From the NCBI GenBank assembly GCA_039619475.1, contig CM077116.1, positions 30,362,683 to 30,426,682 of the forward strand: a stretch of DNA of 64,000 nucleotides, written 5' to 3'. This document shows positions 35,081 to 48,068 of the stretch, in pieces (the first letter of the stretch is position 1; each line of letters starts with the position of its first letter). The notes beneath the pieces were generated by a model. It searched no databases, was not told where the DNA came from, and saw only the letters and a program-made list of their open reading frames with translations. The translations under genes were made by a program, and so were the position numbers. This DNA is from Icerya purchasi (taxonomy: Eukaryota > Arthropoda > Insecta > Hemiptera > Monophlebidae).

Positions 35081-36216
35081 TACATATATGTCAACCGTTG
35101 CTTGCAGCTTTGTCCGCGTGTTGAATCTCACTTAAATATTTCATATTCCTTCCTCCCTTTTCTTATATGACGAAGTGTAGTATAGTTTTCTGAGTTTTTT
35201 AGTAATATAGTAATTAAAACAAAGTTTATGAAGAGCCCACGACAACAAGCAGCGAGAATTTAAGATTTGATTGTAAGTAATATTTCTAGGAAGAATAATG
35301 GACACTTCCGCGGCAGAATTTTGTTAATAATTTGCGCGCAATTTACATTTTTTAAATATTTTAATGAAATCAACGTTTTATTAAACATTATTAGAAAAAC
35401 CAGTTACGAAATGACGTAAAAAAACTTATAAAGAATTATATATTAATGTAATTTAAATACTTTTCTACAGTAATTCATGTCTGTGTTGTTATAAAGCTGT
35501 TTTCCGCGACTTTGACTGTAAATCTTTATATTTTTTTTCTTCTAAAATACTCATTAGATTAAGTTCATAAATCAGTGCCCCATTTCTTTCACTCATCTGT
35601 TTTTTATTTTCCTTCTTTATCATTCCATTTTTCTCATATCGTAATTACTTATTTGTGTTCCACTTGAAATGTAAATAATATTTATTGTTGTTTTTTATTT
35701 TTTTGTATCTCGCCTCAATATCATTTCTGGAGATCACGTTGTTCATGACAATCATATGTTTTTTATTTTTTCTTCGTCATTTCATATTTCACATAACGCT
35801 CATAAACAGTTCATCTTGGCCTTTAAATGTAATTAGTTTTTATATTTTTTTCTAAATGAGTTTACGTAAACAAAAGTTAATAAATATTTACTGGCAGCCG
35901 CCTGGAATGTTATAAATAAAAAAGTTGTTTAACTATTTGTCTTTATTTTTCTTATACGGCCGGTAATTTAATTAAAAATATAAAGCGTATTTTGACCTTT
36001 TTTTACTTTGAAAATTTCTTTTCTTTACAATATAGTGATCACTAAAATTATCGTCCCCCTTCCCCTAAAATAACGTGATAAATCATACACTAAAAAACTT
36101 TTCCCGGGAATAACTCTAATTAACCGGGGAAACCGTATCAAAATTCATCTCTAGTAATTTTTGAGACTGATCGAGTAGACAGATTAAACGGAGACACATT
36201 TTACAACTTTCATTTT

Positions 36217-36259
<43 letters not shown>

Positions 36260-36346
36260 GTGTTTATCGGTAATTATGTTTATAGTTTTATTCGGGTATA
36301 GGATGAATTCGTTCCTTTAAATTTAAGAAGTTTTGAATTGCTAATC
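35081..36346. other. Intron stretch
   Basis: AT-rich; (TA)n at 36226-36255. No gene or element end recognised. Confidence 0.5.
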
Positions 36347-36520
36347 TAGCCTGAAATAATCGGGTGCCAGGGAATTCTGGGATAGGTAGAGGCGGAACCC
36401 AAGGAGAAAGAAACTGGCCCCACTAATCTCTTCAGATCCATTAAGCTTAGTACATTGTGAAAAGCTTAATTTCCACAATCTCCGACTCCCTGTCAATGCC
36501 ACCTTACCTTACTCTTTCTA
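36347..36520 (+). mobile_element. SINE family 2 copy (sense), head missing
   Basis: Aligns with the inverse complement of the full copy at 44402-44673, from AGCCTGAAATAATYGGGTRCC through AGAAASKAACTGGCCCC, CTTAGTACATTGTGAA and CCCTGTCAA to a CCTTACCTTACTC tail. The tRNA-like head is absent, i.e. it is 5'-truncated. Confidence 0.8.
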
Positions 36521-39316
36521 TCCAGGTAAAAATAGACGCAATTAGTATGTCGTAACTTTTATTAATTTTTTTCTTTTTCCATAAGTGCTTTTGTTAGCTT
36601 TGGGAACTGCTAAATGAAAATGTTAATAATTTGTGTATGTGTTTTTTATATTCCAATATTGTTCGTTTTATAATATAAAATTGTTAACTGTGAAAGGATT
36701 TTAAAAGTTCCGCTTAAATAACTCAAGTTCGTTAACCAGTAACTTACGCTTTAACATTATTTGCAGGAAGAACGTATAAATTATGAGGAACATTAACATC
36801 ATTGATTTGTTCAGTTTAAATTGTAATTATCATGCTCTCTATTGTTTTAAAAACAAATATAAAAACTTTTTCTTCTTCTTAACGGTCGTTCCTTTTGATA
36901 AATTAATTTTTAATAACAATGCCTGTATTATGGAAGTGATTGTTATTTGGGAAGAAAATTATAAGTATACATTTCTGATAAATGGAGAACAAAATAAATA
37001 GTTTTTAATTGTTATAGATGTTCTGTTAAATTATATTTGGTGATTTGATTTTTTTTTTTTTTTTTTTACATAAAATGCTTATAATAAAAACACATTCTTT
37101 GATCAGATTAATCTTTGATGTTTTTATTGTTTATCCCTGCGATTTGTTAATAGTCATCGGCAAGCATCGTTTAATTTTGGAAATTGAATTCATTTGAACT
37201 TGAAACACAAATCGGAGAGTATCTATCATTGCTATTCTTGTTGTAAATATTCATTTCCACCGCGCCTTATTAAAATACATAAAATAACGAAAATCATTTA
37301 TTAACCACGGCGCTCTGTTTCCTGTTTATTTGATGAAGTGCATATGATACGGAAAACGCTTCGCGTTTCTTTTTAAACATGTGAAACAAACGTTAACACT
37401 GAGAAGTTTAGGTATCATTTAATACCTGCAAGTGATTAAAAAAAGAAATCCGTAGTCTGCTCTATTTGTATTTATGACCTAAGAGGCATTTACTTAGAAG
37501 AATACGGTAAATTGATATAAATAGTGTAAAAAATGAAATGCAACCACGCAAATGGCGCAATTTAATTCCGGAACAAACTGCAGGATAAGAAGCAAAAAGA
37601 GACATTTCCGGTCGGATCGCAGAGTAATCGAAAACGTATTACAAAACCGGAAGAGTTAATTTCCCTTTTTAAACAGTTCTGTAACGTGTAAAATGGCCAA
37701 CATTTGGTTAAAATTATCAGAAATTTCGTTTATGCAACGGGGCGTGTTACATCTGAAACCGTTACGTTACGCATTTGCTTGCTAGAAGCTGATTAACAAA
37801 TTTATTTCTATTACAACATCGATAAAGTCCTTAAACGTCACAAATATTTACTTTTAGAGACCGGTTGTATTCTGCGTAATCAATAAACGATAGTAAAAAA
37901 AAAAAAAAAAAAAAATTAAATTTTAATTAATCTATTAAATTAATTTTAATAAATTAAAATATAAGAAATCATTTATAGATCCCCTGAAAATTCCATTAAA
38001 ATTCATTAAGGCCTGCTTGTTTTAATTAAAATCGCATCTTTTTTCGGAAGAGAAAAATAGTCACTCGAAAGCTACTCAATTTACTTTTTGTTTCGCTGTA
38101 AAATGATGAACACTGTCGGGTGGCAAGGAAACGTATTTTTTGAATAACATAATCGTCTGAGATTTAAAAATATTATTGGCTTTATATTAAGAAAAAGAAT
38201 GCGATTTGTGCAAATCGACGGTTACGCTTTTGTATGAAAAATGCTTTTGATAGCCGTCATAATTAAAAATGAATTGTAATAATTTTAGTCAGATTTATTT
38301 ATAATCATAACGAAGTTCCAGTTTATTACGTTGTTGCAGCAGTGGTCGGATTATATAATGCAAAACTTGATAGCGCAGTGTGTCGAATATACCATCAAAT
38401 TAACTGATTAAAATAACGAATAGAAATGAAATTTGAAAACAATACATAAAGGAAATTAGGTGCGGGGGCATATTAACAGGAAGGTGCGGTTATATGACTG
38501 GTCTGAACGCAAGTTTTTTCATTACGGTAAAAGCGATGATAATGAAGCAGTCTCTGTTATCAGTCGCCCACTGCCTCTGTTAAGAGTAATTAATGAGTAA
38601 ATTCTGAAAAGAGAGTGGCCGTTTTTCATTAGAAATGGTCAGTCAGTATTACTATTTAAAGTTTGACAGCTTGTTGCAACATTCTGAAGACTTGACGGAT
38701 CATCGCGATTCGTTTGTTTACGTTAAATTGTTATATCTGTTAGCAAATTTACGCAAACTAGAATAAAACTTCGTGAGAGCTTCGTTATTTTTTAACTAAT
38801 ACAGGAGAGAAAAAAAAAAATCGCAATAAATACATTTCCGCGATTAATTTTTAGCTTGGCATCCCCCATAATGGGGAGCGAATCGGTCACTTTTCCCATA
38901 CGTGTAAATTAATGCACTCGACGATATTATTATTGTGATAAGGAAAGCGGCATACGAGCAGTCCTCATTCTGATTGTTTACTTTGATAAGCTGCATGAGA
39001 TTTTCCTTCTAGAATTCATTAAGTACTATTAAAACGAAATCAACTTTGTCTTATGAAATTTTAAAAGTTTCATTTCGAATGTTTCCGAGGAAATTGAATG
39101 AAATCGATTTGTTAAAAATGGAGGTTACAGAAAGTATATACACGATTGTATCGACAACGATGCCAACAGTCGAATTTAAATATTTTTCTTTTATTGTGCG
39201 TTATATTTATTTTGAATTTCTTAAAAATTCGTATTTTTCGTTAATAAATATATGTGATGCTTATTTATATTGTGATATAATGTCTTGAAAAATGTTATAT
39301 TTATTTTTGGTTTTTT
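36521..39316. other. Intron stretch
   Basis: AT-rich, with A/T homopolymers near 37051-37069 and 37893-37915. No exon, RNA gene or repeat end recognised. Confidence 0.5.
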
Positions 39317-39844
39317 ACCGACTTCAAAAAAAAAAAAAAAAAAAAAATACAAAAACAAAACAAAAATAAAAGAGGTGTTATACGTGTAATTTTTCTTTCT
39401 TTTTTTGAGTTTGTTTACGTATAACTTGTGTACCCATAGCGCTTTTTAAGGATTCCCTAGTTCATCTGAAAGTGTATCGATCAGCACCGTACATCGATAT
39501 AAGTATCGGAGAAACCACATAATCTGTATAGTCACTGAAGTAAATGTGAAACAATCTAGTCTTCTTTTTAGATAACTTTTTAGTAATATAACAAACGCCA
39601 CTGACACTGAAAATATTATTAAGCACGGAAACGTAAGCTGGAAAAAAGCTAATTTGTAAGTAAGACGAAAAATTAAAATATTAGTCAATGACCACGGGTA
39701 AATGTAGATTCGAATAAAGAAAATTGACACCGCCACAGTGCAAATTAAAAAGCTGATTACTGACGGAAATATTACATTATCGCCTATTACTTTTGACCAG
39801 GTGTGTGGAATGTTATTCGAATCGGCATTTCAGGTTAATCTAAA

Positions 39845-39962
39845 TGAAGTAAAGCAGGTCCCATACATTTGATAAGGTATCATGGATTCTGGAGTTAGGG
39901 TTCACAATGTACTACGTCCAACGGCACTAATGAGAGTAGGGGGCCAGTTCCTTTCTCTTGGC
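39845..39962 (-). mobile_element. SINE family 2 fragment (3' half)
   Basis: Contains the AAGTAAAG tail, GCAGGTCCCATAC, GGTTCACAATGTACTA and the CGGCACTAATGAGAGTAGGG core. Compared with 44.4 kb it ends inside the body and lacks the tRNA-like head. Confidence 0.78.
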
Positions 39963-40069
39963 AGGTTAATCTACCCGTATTATATTACTAAAAAATATTT
40001 ACGTTAAAAATGGTGGAATGAAATTTTTTTTCTTCTTTTTTTTTTTTTTTTTTTAAAAGAAGTGCACTT

Positions 40070-40457
40070 GAAGATTTAGTTTTAAAAATTTAATAAAAGT
40101 TCACGAAAATCATTATTCGATAAAAAGTAATATATTTTAGAGGAATGGTATAGCACCTTAAGGAGATATTATGATAATTCTAAATATTAACTTTTTAGAG
40201 TCGACGCTAGACTCACTAATTTCAACAAAAAACTTGAAATCCGTATTAAAAGTTTATTTGACGTTTTCAATACTTGGCTTAAAACGAGCGATTGTATTGT
40301 TATAAAGTTGTTTTTGTAATTTGAACTTGGTGCCGACTGCAAGTTGATTAAAAAATTATAACATTTTAAGGCATAATATTATTTTTCATCGAATAATTAT
40401 TTTGTACATTTTAGCGCATTTTTATTAAATTCTTAATAGTAAATTTTGAAGTCGGTA
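40070..40457. repeat. Palindromic MITE, ACCGACTTCAAA family, copy 1
   Basis: The right end, read inversely, is ACCGACTTCAAAATTTACTA and then AATTTAATAAAAATGCGC. The left end has the same order in diverged form (GAAGATTTAGTTTTAAAAAT, TTAATAAAAGTTCAC, ATTATTCGAT). The halves are imperfect inverse complements. A sister copy is at 48069-48491. Another solitary TACCGACTTCAAAAA end is at 39316. Confidence 0.6.
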
Positions 40458-40490
<33 letters not shown>

Positions 40491-40548
40491 ATAGTATTGA
40501 TATAAAGTCTATAATATTACAAAATAAAATCAGAGAGAGAGGGAGAGC

Positions 40549-40579
<31 letters not shown>

Positions 40580-41970
40580 TAAAACACGAAAAAATGAAAC
40601 TTTTTTATATAATAATTAGAGAAAAATATGTTATGGTGTACGTGTATAAATGTATAAAACCCGCTTCATTTCAGATTTGATCTTAATTATAAATCCAGCA
40701 TTTATTGTATAATTAACAAAGATTCTATTTAACAGAAAAGTATTCTATGGAAATGCAGAAGTTGAACTGCAATTTATGCATCAGGTGTCATATGTTTTGT
40801 AAAATCAAGGAAAGAGTTCTTTCGGATTCAATGTTTCTATACTACATAGAGATGGTTTAAATAAGTATAATTACACTCAAAAAAAAGTAGAGGATGGGGA
40901 AAAGAGAATAGTGTTGTAATTTTTTTGTTTTTCCTATCTCCTAGAAATAGATTAGTGACAGATGAAAATTTATCGTAGCTTTCCTCCGAGTCCGCCTATT
41001 TTTGTCGATGTTATTTCATTGTATTGCCGTATTTTTCGTAATTGAAACAACGTTTTAATAAAAGTGATATTTTAATACTGTTTGACGAGCTATTTAGAAA
41101 TTCAGAAAAAAATGCTTAGTTAAATTGAAATTACAAAATTTAAGAATATTTTCTTAAAACTATCAAAAACTTGCATTAAAATACTGCAATTCTGTTTAAG
41201 CAGCTTTTTGTAGTAACCGATTAAGAAGAAAAGTGAAATGCTTTATAAGTGAATGCTGAGATGAGCCTGCTGTTGCATTTAACAATGTATGCGCGGAATT
41301 TTGTTTTTTTTCCCCCCCATTGCGATAATATTTTCACAGAATGTGAAAATGTTTTAATTAAAATTCTATCGGTCAATTTATAATTCTTTCAGAGAATAAG
41401 AGAAATTTGAATCGTCTATTTTTGTCTTAAAACTTTAGTGGAATAAAATTTTAATTGTTTAAGGGAAAGGAATTTCAGATTATAAAGTGAAAGAAGGCAC
41501 TCGAGAGTTTGCGTGTTTACATTTTGTAACTTTTCACGGTTGTTTACTAAGCAAGTTCCGTGTATTAGGGTGGTTTTGTCGATTTTTCAGCTATGATAAC
41601 AAAGTAATATTTCATAGTGTGCACATTTCATTTTCCTATTTTCAGCGGAAGCGCTTTATCGTAAATTTAGTTTACAGATTTTTTTCGATGATGTCATATT
41701 CCATCTCGTTTCAGGTTACAATGTTCAGATAGAAATGTTTTATTGCGTCAATTATAAATAAAATTTTCTTTCCGTGTCTACTTAGATTATTTAAGTTATA
41801 GAGCGGAAGTTTGCTAGTTTATTTATTTGCTTTTTTTTTTTTTTTTTTTTTTTTTGTAACCAGGGGCGAATTTAACATTGTAGGAATTTAGTTCGATATC
41901 TAATTTTGGGGTGTAGATGTATATTAAATGAACTTTTCGTGTCAATATTTTCGTTTTCCTCCTTTCGCTG

Positions 41971-42005
<35 letters not shown>

Positions 42006-43895
42006 ATTAAATTTCATTGTAATCGTTCTACTACAAATGGCGTAACATAAAAGAATTAAAAATTTTTCCAACAGAAATATTCTTATTATATTTAGGCAAA
42101 AAACAAAAAAACAACGAAAGACAAAACCGTAGTACCACATTTATAATTCATAATTGTACTAGGGCAGTTAAATAAAAATATATCAATGAAAAGAGATTAG
42201 AGGTTAATTGAAAATAATGATAAAAATTTAGTTAATGCTTGCCACAAAATGTGTTATTCTTAATTAAAGTGACTCGTCAAGTTAGATGCGCCAATCTCAC
42301 CGATACCAATTTGAAATAAATAATAAACGCGGTGATTAACAAAAAAAAATAAAAAATAAATAAATAAATAAATAAAAACCTGTAGTAGAAATTAATGGTT
42401 TTTTAGTAAAATATTTCTATAGACCGTGGTATCTAAAATTTCAGAGAGCATTAGCCCAGCATAATAGAATAGATGCGTGGAACAATAGAAATTATATTTT
42501 TATTTTATCGACAATGGAACCAAGGAACACCTCTAGAACAGGAACAACTGAGAGAATAGATAGAGAAAGAATTTAAGAGACGTCGAAAGGAACAGGAAGA
42601 CCAAGCTTTAAAAGATGATAATAAAGTAACTCACGCTTGTTGTAGATGGTTGTAAAATTTTCTGGCAACCGGGATTTCATTTTTAATAATCTAGTTTTCT
42701 GTATCGGCTAGTATCTATTTTCGCTTATCGTTGTTTCATCGATTGTCTTGTTTAAGACGGTTATATATGAATTTACTAATTAGAAAAGGGAAAATATCTC
42801 CCCCCCCCCCCCCCCGGGAGAGAAGTGAAACATTTGTGATAACACAAAAACAGAGTTATGGCGAGAACTTTTACGCTCTAGTAAGTCAGCTTATATGTTT
42901 AGCCTTTTTTTTTGCTGGCTGTTACGTGTATCTGTTTCGGTCACGTCTTAAACGTGAAATATAAACTGCTGCCGTATAAACGCCCGTCGGTTTTTCGGTA
43001 GATACGGTACTACGATGAAGTATACTTTTCCGTTAGATTTAATGACGTAATTAGTTGCTATTTCGAAGAAAGTTACGGCGAAATGTCATTTTATTGATAA
43101 TGTTAACAATGTTTTTCTTTAACCGGACCAAGTGAAATCACCGAATAGAAGAATAAATAACTCGTCAACGCCCGTGGTGGACTCGTAAAACGGTTATTTT
43201 GTCGCAGATCCCGATGAACGAAAATATTCCGCTCGGGACTTTAGTCATCATGATGCGCGAATCTCTGAATTATCTCAAGCGGAAGATTTTTTGTCGTGTG
43301 AAACGCTCCCTTTGATCGTTAACGAAAAAGCAGCCACTTGTGGCGGTCGCGACAAAATAATGTTGCAGTATCACATTTCCTTTGCGTAACTTTTCCCTAC
43401 TATTTAATTGCATCGGGGGGGCCAGAATCCACCGCGTTACATTGTAGTAACGTCTTTTGTGATCGAAATAATCCACATTTACAGAATCGATATAGTTTCA
43501 AGCACAATTGAGATGCAAAAATCTACACAAAAATTATTATTATTATGGTTATTTTTCTGGAAAATTATCAATTATAATTATTACCGCCTTTTTTTTATTT
43601 TATACAGCCATTTCGTTTTATTATTTTTTTTAACTCGATAAACATTTAAATAGTAGTATTTTTAATTAAAAAAAAAAAACGCAACAAATAACCTCTCGAT
43701 TAACCATAATATATTAAAGAATGCAATCAGTTTAGTGTGTTGACGTTATATCATCATCGTATCGCCATAGATATTTGGCCAAATGGGACTCTTGCCGGGT
43801 AATTTTTTTTGCCATTAAAAGAGTTATTTCTTTGCTATTTTTCATCCTCTGATTAATCCTTTACCTCCCCTTCTTCTTCTTATCGTATCGGTCAG
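40458..43895. other. Intron stretch with low-complexity tracts
   Basis: Contains (GA)n at 40531-40573, long T tracts (40461-40486, 41830-41855, 41972-42000), a 17-base C run (42801-42816 region) and an (AAAT)n run near 42357-42376. No gene recognised. Confidence 0.5.
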
Positions 43896-43899
43896 CGTC

Positions 43900-44270
43900 A
43901 TAGTTACTTCTTTGCCCAGTAGGCAGTAACCTGGATCGCATTGTCGGCTATAGTTTTGGACATCATGTCCTCAAATTTGCACTGGATTGGCAGTAAGGGG
44001 CATGTAAATAAATGATCCGAGTTTTGTTCGATTCCACAGTCGTCGCATTTATTACTCTCTGACGTACCCCATTTTTTCAAGTTGTTTTTCGTCCTTCTTG
44101 TTCTTGTCCGCATTCTATTTAAGGTTTTCCACATTTTCCAGTGTAATTCACTTCCGGCAGCCAGATTTTCGGTCGGTTCTTTCCATATTTCGAAACGCTC
44201 TTTTTCTGTTTCTCTTTTCCGCAACCTTATTCTTGCTGTTACTTGTTCATCTTCACGTTAGACTTTCCGA
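43900..44270 (-). pseudogene. LINE C-terminal domain fragment
   Basis: The minus-strand frame 44224-43904 encodes MWKTLNRMRTRTRR, then KWGTSESNKCDDCGIEQ and SDHLFTCPLLP. This is the L-N-R-x-R-T plus C-x-x-C-x-n-H-x-x-x-x-C zinc-knuckle end of an insect non-LTR polyprotein, here 106 codons and still open. The rest of the element is missing. Related to the fragment at 28.95-29.48 kb. Confidence 0.7.
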
Positions 44271-44401
44271 AGTTAAATTTTTTCCCCCCATTTTACTGTA
44301 CCGAAATTTTAGTTATTTTTTGGGGGGTTTATTAATTGTTCCGTATTTTCAGTAGAAAAATTTGAATCCTATTTAAGCGAAACACTAGTGTCGAATGTGA
44401 C

Positions 44402-44673
44402 TTAAGTAAGTAAGTAAAGTAGGTCCCATACCCTTGACAGGGCGTTGGGATTGTGAAATTAAGGTTCACAATGTACTAAGCCCAACGGCACTAATGAGAG
44501 TAGGGGGGCCAGTTCCTTTCTCTCGGCCGCCTTTACTTTCCCAGATTTCTCTGGTACCCAATTATTTCAGGCTGGGTAAGCTTGGGAGCGACTTGGATCC
44601 GGGACAAGACAAGTCTCGAACCCGTGACCTCCGACTTGATAGCCAAGCACCTTAACCACTAGGCTGTCTTACT
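44402..44673 (-). mobile_element. SINE family 2, full-length copy
   Basis: Minus strand: the head at 44673-44610 has A box TAGTGGTTAAGG (44661-44650) and B box GGGTTCGAGAC (44623-44613), about the RNA polymerase III spacing. A body of roughly 190 bp follows, with the core CCCCCTACTCTCATTAGTGC. It ends in a (TTAC)n tail at 44420-44403. Three truncated copies are in this window (26113, 36347, 39845). The head is tRNA-like but does not form a mature tRNA. Confidence 0.85.
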
Positions 44674-47600
44674 ACATTATTTCCTTTTTCGCTTGTTGCC
44701 TTTTCTTCCTGCTAAAATTTCTTTCCGGCTACGTGTTTTATTTGTGTTCTATCTCAAGTATTGCTTTAAAAATATTTCTAATTTTTCTTTTTTTTCTTTT
44801 TTTTTCCTGTGAAAAAATTATAGGTTTGCTCAAACATTTTATGCACCAGGCTAGAATACATAAACTGTTTATTTAGAATCTTCTAAGACAGAAAGCAGAG
44901 AGAGAGGGATAAAAGTGCACCTCTAAAGGTTGTGAAAGAAAAGGTTAAGCGAATAGGATGACACTTCACTTTTGAGAATGTCGAAAAAAATACATAAATA
45001 ACTAATATGTAATAACCAATACAAAAGGTGCAAAAGAAACGCAATACTCGTTTGTGCTTAAGGAAACGCAATACTCGTTTGTGTTTAAGGAAACGCAATA
45101 CTCGTTTGTGTTTAAGGAAACGCAATACTCGTTTGTGTTAAACACAAACGCTGATATCCTGGAATAAGCAGCAAGGAAAAATCATTACAAATTTGCTGAG
45201 AATAAATAACCATCAACTGTTTTATAATTTTTAAATAACAATAGAAGGTAATAAACTCTCAACTTCTGAACTTCATAGTGAATTCTGCTGTTAGGGACTA
45301 TGTTAAATACTCGATATTATTATAATATTATTACACAGTGTGATTTTGATAGTCATTTCGATAAAACTCCGCGAAGTGCATTTTGACTTTTGATATATAT
45401 TGTGTAACTTAAATTTGTTACTAAATCTCTGAAGAAACAAAAAAAAAAAACAACAAATAAATAATCAGCGGTCCGTTCCTTTTGACAAAAAATATTCCAC
45501 CACTCTCTTTCCTTCGGTATTTTTTTTAAATTTTAAACGCTTAAAAATTAACAAAACTAATTTTTTAATATTCGGACATTTTTTGGTCGATTAAGATGAT
45601 TACCATTAATTATTTTGCGCCAAAAAAAAAAAAAACAACAAAAAAAACAACAAAAGACGCTTGGAATTAACTAAAAGTCGTGTTATTGATCTTTGTTATT
45701 TGTTCAGTTTTGTATTTTTTGTTCCAAATAATATTCATTATTAATTACTCGTTAATTTGTTGGTTTGGTGTCGGGTCGACTTCACCTATTCTGGGCAAAT
45801 ATTCCGAACTCGTCGCAGATGACAATTACACGGTTTTGTTTCGATAAAAACGGAACTACATTAGCTAGATCGTGCAGTGAAGAGAAACTGTCGCTTTCAA
45901 CATCCTATCTTCCGTAGTACGATGGTGAATACACGCGGGGTCTGTTTCGTACACTTAAGGAACGGCGAGAAGGCGCATTTTGAATGTTTACCAAAATTCG
46001 TATTTCTGCGAATAATCGCGATGGAGCATATAGGACGACTAGGAAGGAAGTTTCCTAATCGTAGAATGCATCGGTAGAGGAAGATTTTCAAGGAATATCT
46101 AAAGAACGGTAAGCGACTGGAGAAATTTCGAAAAATCGTCATACGTACGGCTACTACGCTGTGGTCACAAAGTTAAACACGGGCAAGGAGCATCGAGAAA
46201 TAGGGAATTGTTCCGGAGAAAATTAAGGCGGAGAGTGACATTTTATTATTTTTGAATTATACATTTCATTCGTAAATCGGCGACTATATGGCAACGTTTC
46301 GTTACTGAATTAGCCGGCTGAATAGTTTTCGTCGTCAAAGTGAAAGCAGCCAGAGGAGAACTCTTCAGATTTTCTTCAAACATCAACTAGCGTGACGATG
46401 GCACTTACGATAAATCGGCAGTCTAGTGTCGTCGAAGTATCAAAAATGTCGGTTATGGTCGAGTATGTACGCAAACAAAGGGTAACGGTCCTGGTTATCT
46501 CGTTCTGTGACGAATGTGGACGGAGGAAAGCGACACATTTTACTGTTTGCCACCTCTCTGTTATTCGTCAGTCAGCGCTCTTGATCGAGGGAACGAAGTA
46601 AATGCGCGTCCTCCAATCAGCCGTAATTATCGTCAGCCGTCCAGATGTGTCTCTACTCGTATTTTTCGTTAATTGTCGCCAATTTACTTACCGCACGCGC
46701 GATTGATGGGAAGTAAAAGTGATTTGCAGCTTTTCGTCAAAAAGCGACATCTCCAAATTCAGTCTCGTTTGATTCTGTTTTCCGATACTCTTTTTTCCTC
46801 CTGACCCTATCATCGGTCGCTGTGTATAGAGCATCGTAGTGAGTTTACCACCGGATGCGTTGGATGATGGAAAAAACGCGTGAAATTCGACGTTTCGAAG
46901 AAACCAGGTGCGTGAACGATAGAATTTAGGACTATTCATTTGAGGTTTATTTTGAGGTAAGTCAGAAATATCGGGTTTGTGAGTATAGCCCCATCAAAAC
47001 ACTCTGGTTGCGCACGGTTGAAAGTTATTTTTGACTGACAAATAGCCGTTTATAATGTTTATATTAATAATAAGACGGTTTAATTTACTCGAACGGTTGT
47101 AATGTGCTGCAGTTTGTATTTTTCTCTTTCTCTATCTTTTATACAAAATGGCTGCGAATTGTGAAAGACAGTTAAATATTTAAATTGTTTATTAATTATT
47201 TTACTGAAAGCGAGAGTTTAACGAGCTCGGTGTTGCTTCTTTTAAATGTACCTCAAATTGCGATTTTACTTTTGAATGAATGAATTGTGCCGTTTTTTGT
47301 TTTTGTTTGTGTTCTTTTTTCTTAAATTCGAAACAATTTTACGGTACGCATTTCCTTAGTACTGTCTGTTTCAACATACTACAGAGGTAGACTTATGTGG
47401 AAATGCGAGCCAATCTTTCCGATAAATTACAAACAGACGGATAATAGTTTTAGTTTTATATATAACGTACACATTAGTTTTTATTGTTTTTAAATTAATA
47501 TTACGAGGAAAATTGATGTCTCTGTCCGCTTCTATTTGTCTGGCAGGTGTGTGTACAATTTCATTTTCTAATGAAATATAGCAGTTTGTAATCATTACAC

Positions 47601-48068
47601 TACACCGCCGTTTATTTGCTGTTAGGCAAATGTAGTATTTGCACCGGACTCGGGTAGTAATTTAAAAATGAATCTGTTGATCGACCGGTCGCGGTATCAG
47701 CGAAAGTAATAGGGAACGTTAAAGATTTGCTTCAGCATGGCGAATGTTTAGCATAAATATATCGAGCGATAATGCGATTGTTGTTTCCTTTAGGGCGGAA
47801 TGAAGTGTTTCTCAACAATGATTGTTTTCGATTTTATGATAAAGCTCGTACTAGCGGCACTGTAATAAATAGAAATAAAAGTAAAGTTATTTAGTAAGCG
47901 CTTTAAACGAAAAAATATGACAATAATAATACCAGCTCAGTAGTAACGCGCATGCTGACCGATTTTCTTTGAATATTCAAAACATTTCATTGTACATAAA
48001 TTTAAACGCAACATTTTTCTTATAAATTAATGCGACCAAGATAGTTTGTTGAAAAAAAATAAATAAAT
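44674..48068. other. Intron stretch with a less AT-rich island
   Basis: 45.8-46.95 kb is visibly richer in CpG than its surroundings and holds short frames on both strands (45877-46077 +, 46392-46601 +, 46939-46688 -) without recognisable domains. A splice-donor-like CGG|TAAGTAA lies on the minus strand near 46698. The remainder is AT-rich intron. Confidence 0.4.
45036..45143. repeat. 27-bp minisatellite, four units
   Basis: The unit GAAACGCAATACTCGTTTG plus TGTTTAAG repeats with exact 27-bp spacing (GCAATACTCG at 45041, 45068, 45095, 45122). Units are nearly identical. The last one runs into a palindrome, CGTTTGTGTT-A-AACACAAACG (45130-45150). On the minus strand it produces a repeated nine-residue frame (FLKHKRVLR), an artefact of the 27-bp period. 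Confidence 0.9.

Noticed and set aside
44610..44673. Possible tRNA gene on the minus strand
   Set aside because: A and B boxes are present but no acceptor stem forms, and the sequence continues into a SINE body with sister copies.
44883..45125. 80-codon minus-strand frame with a nine-residue repeat
   Set aside because: Produced by the 27-bp period of the minisatellite; no gene context.
45036..45143. Possible CRISPR-like array
   Set aside because: The 27-bp units are contiguous with no spacers, in a eukaryotic intron; it is a minisatellite.
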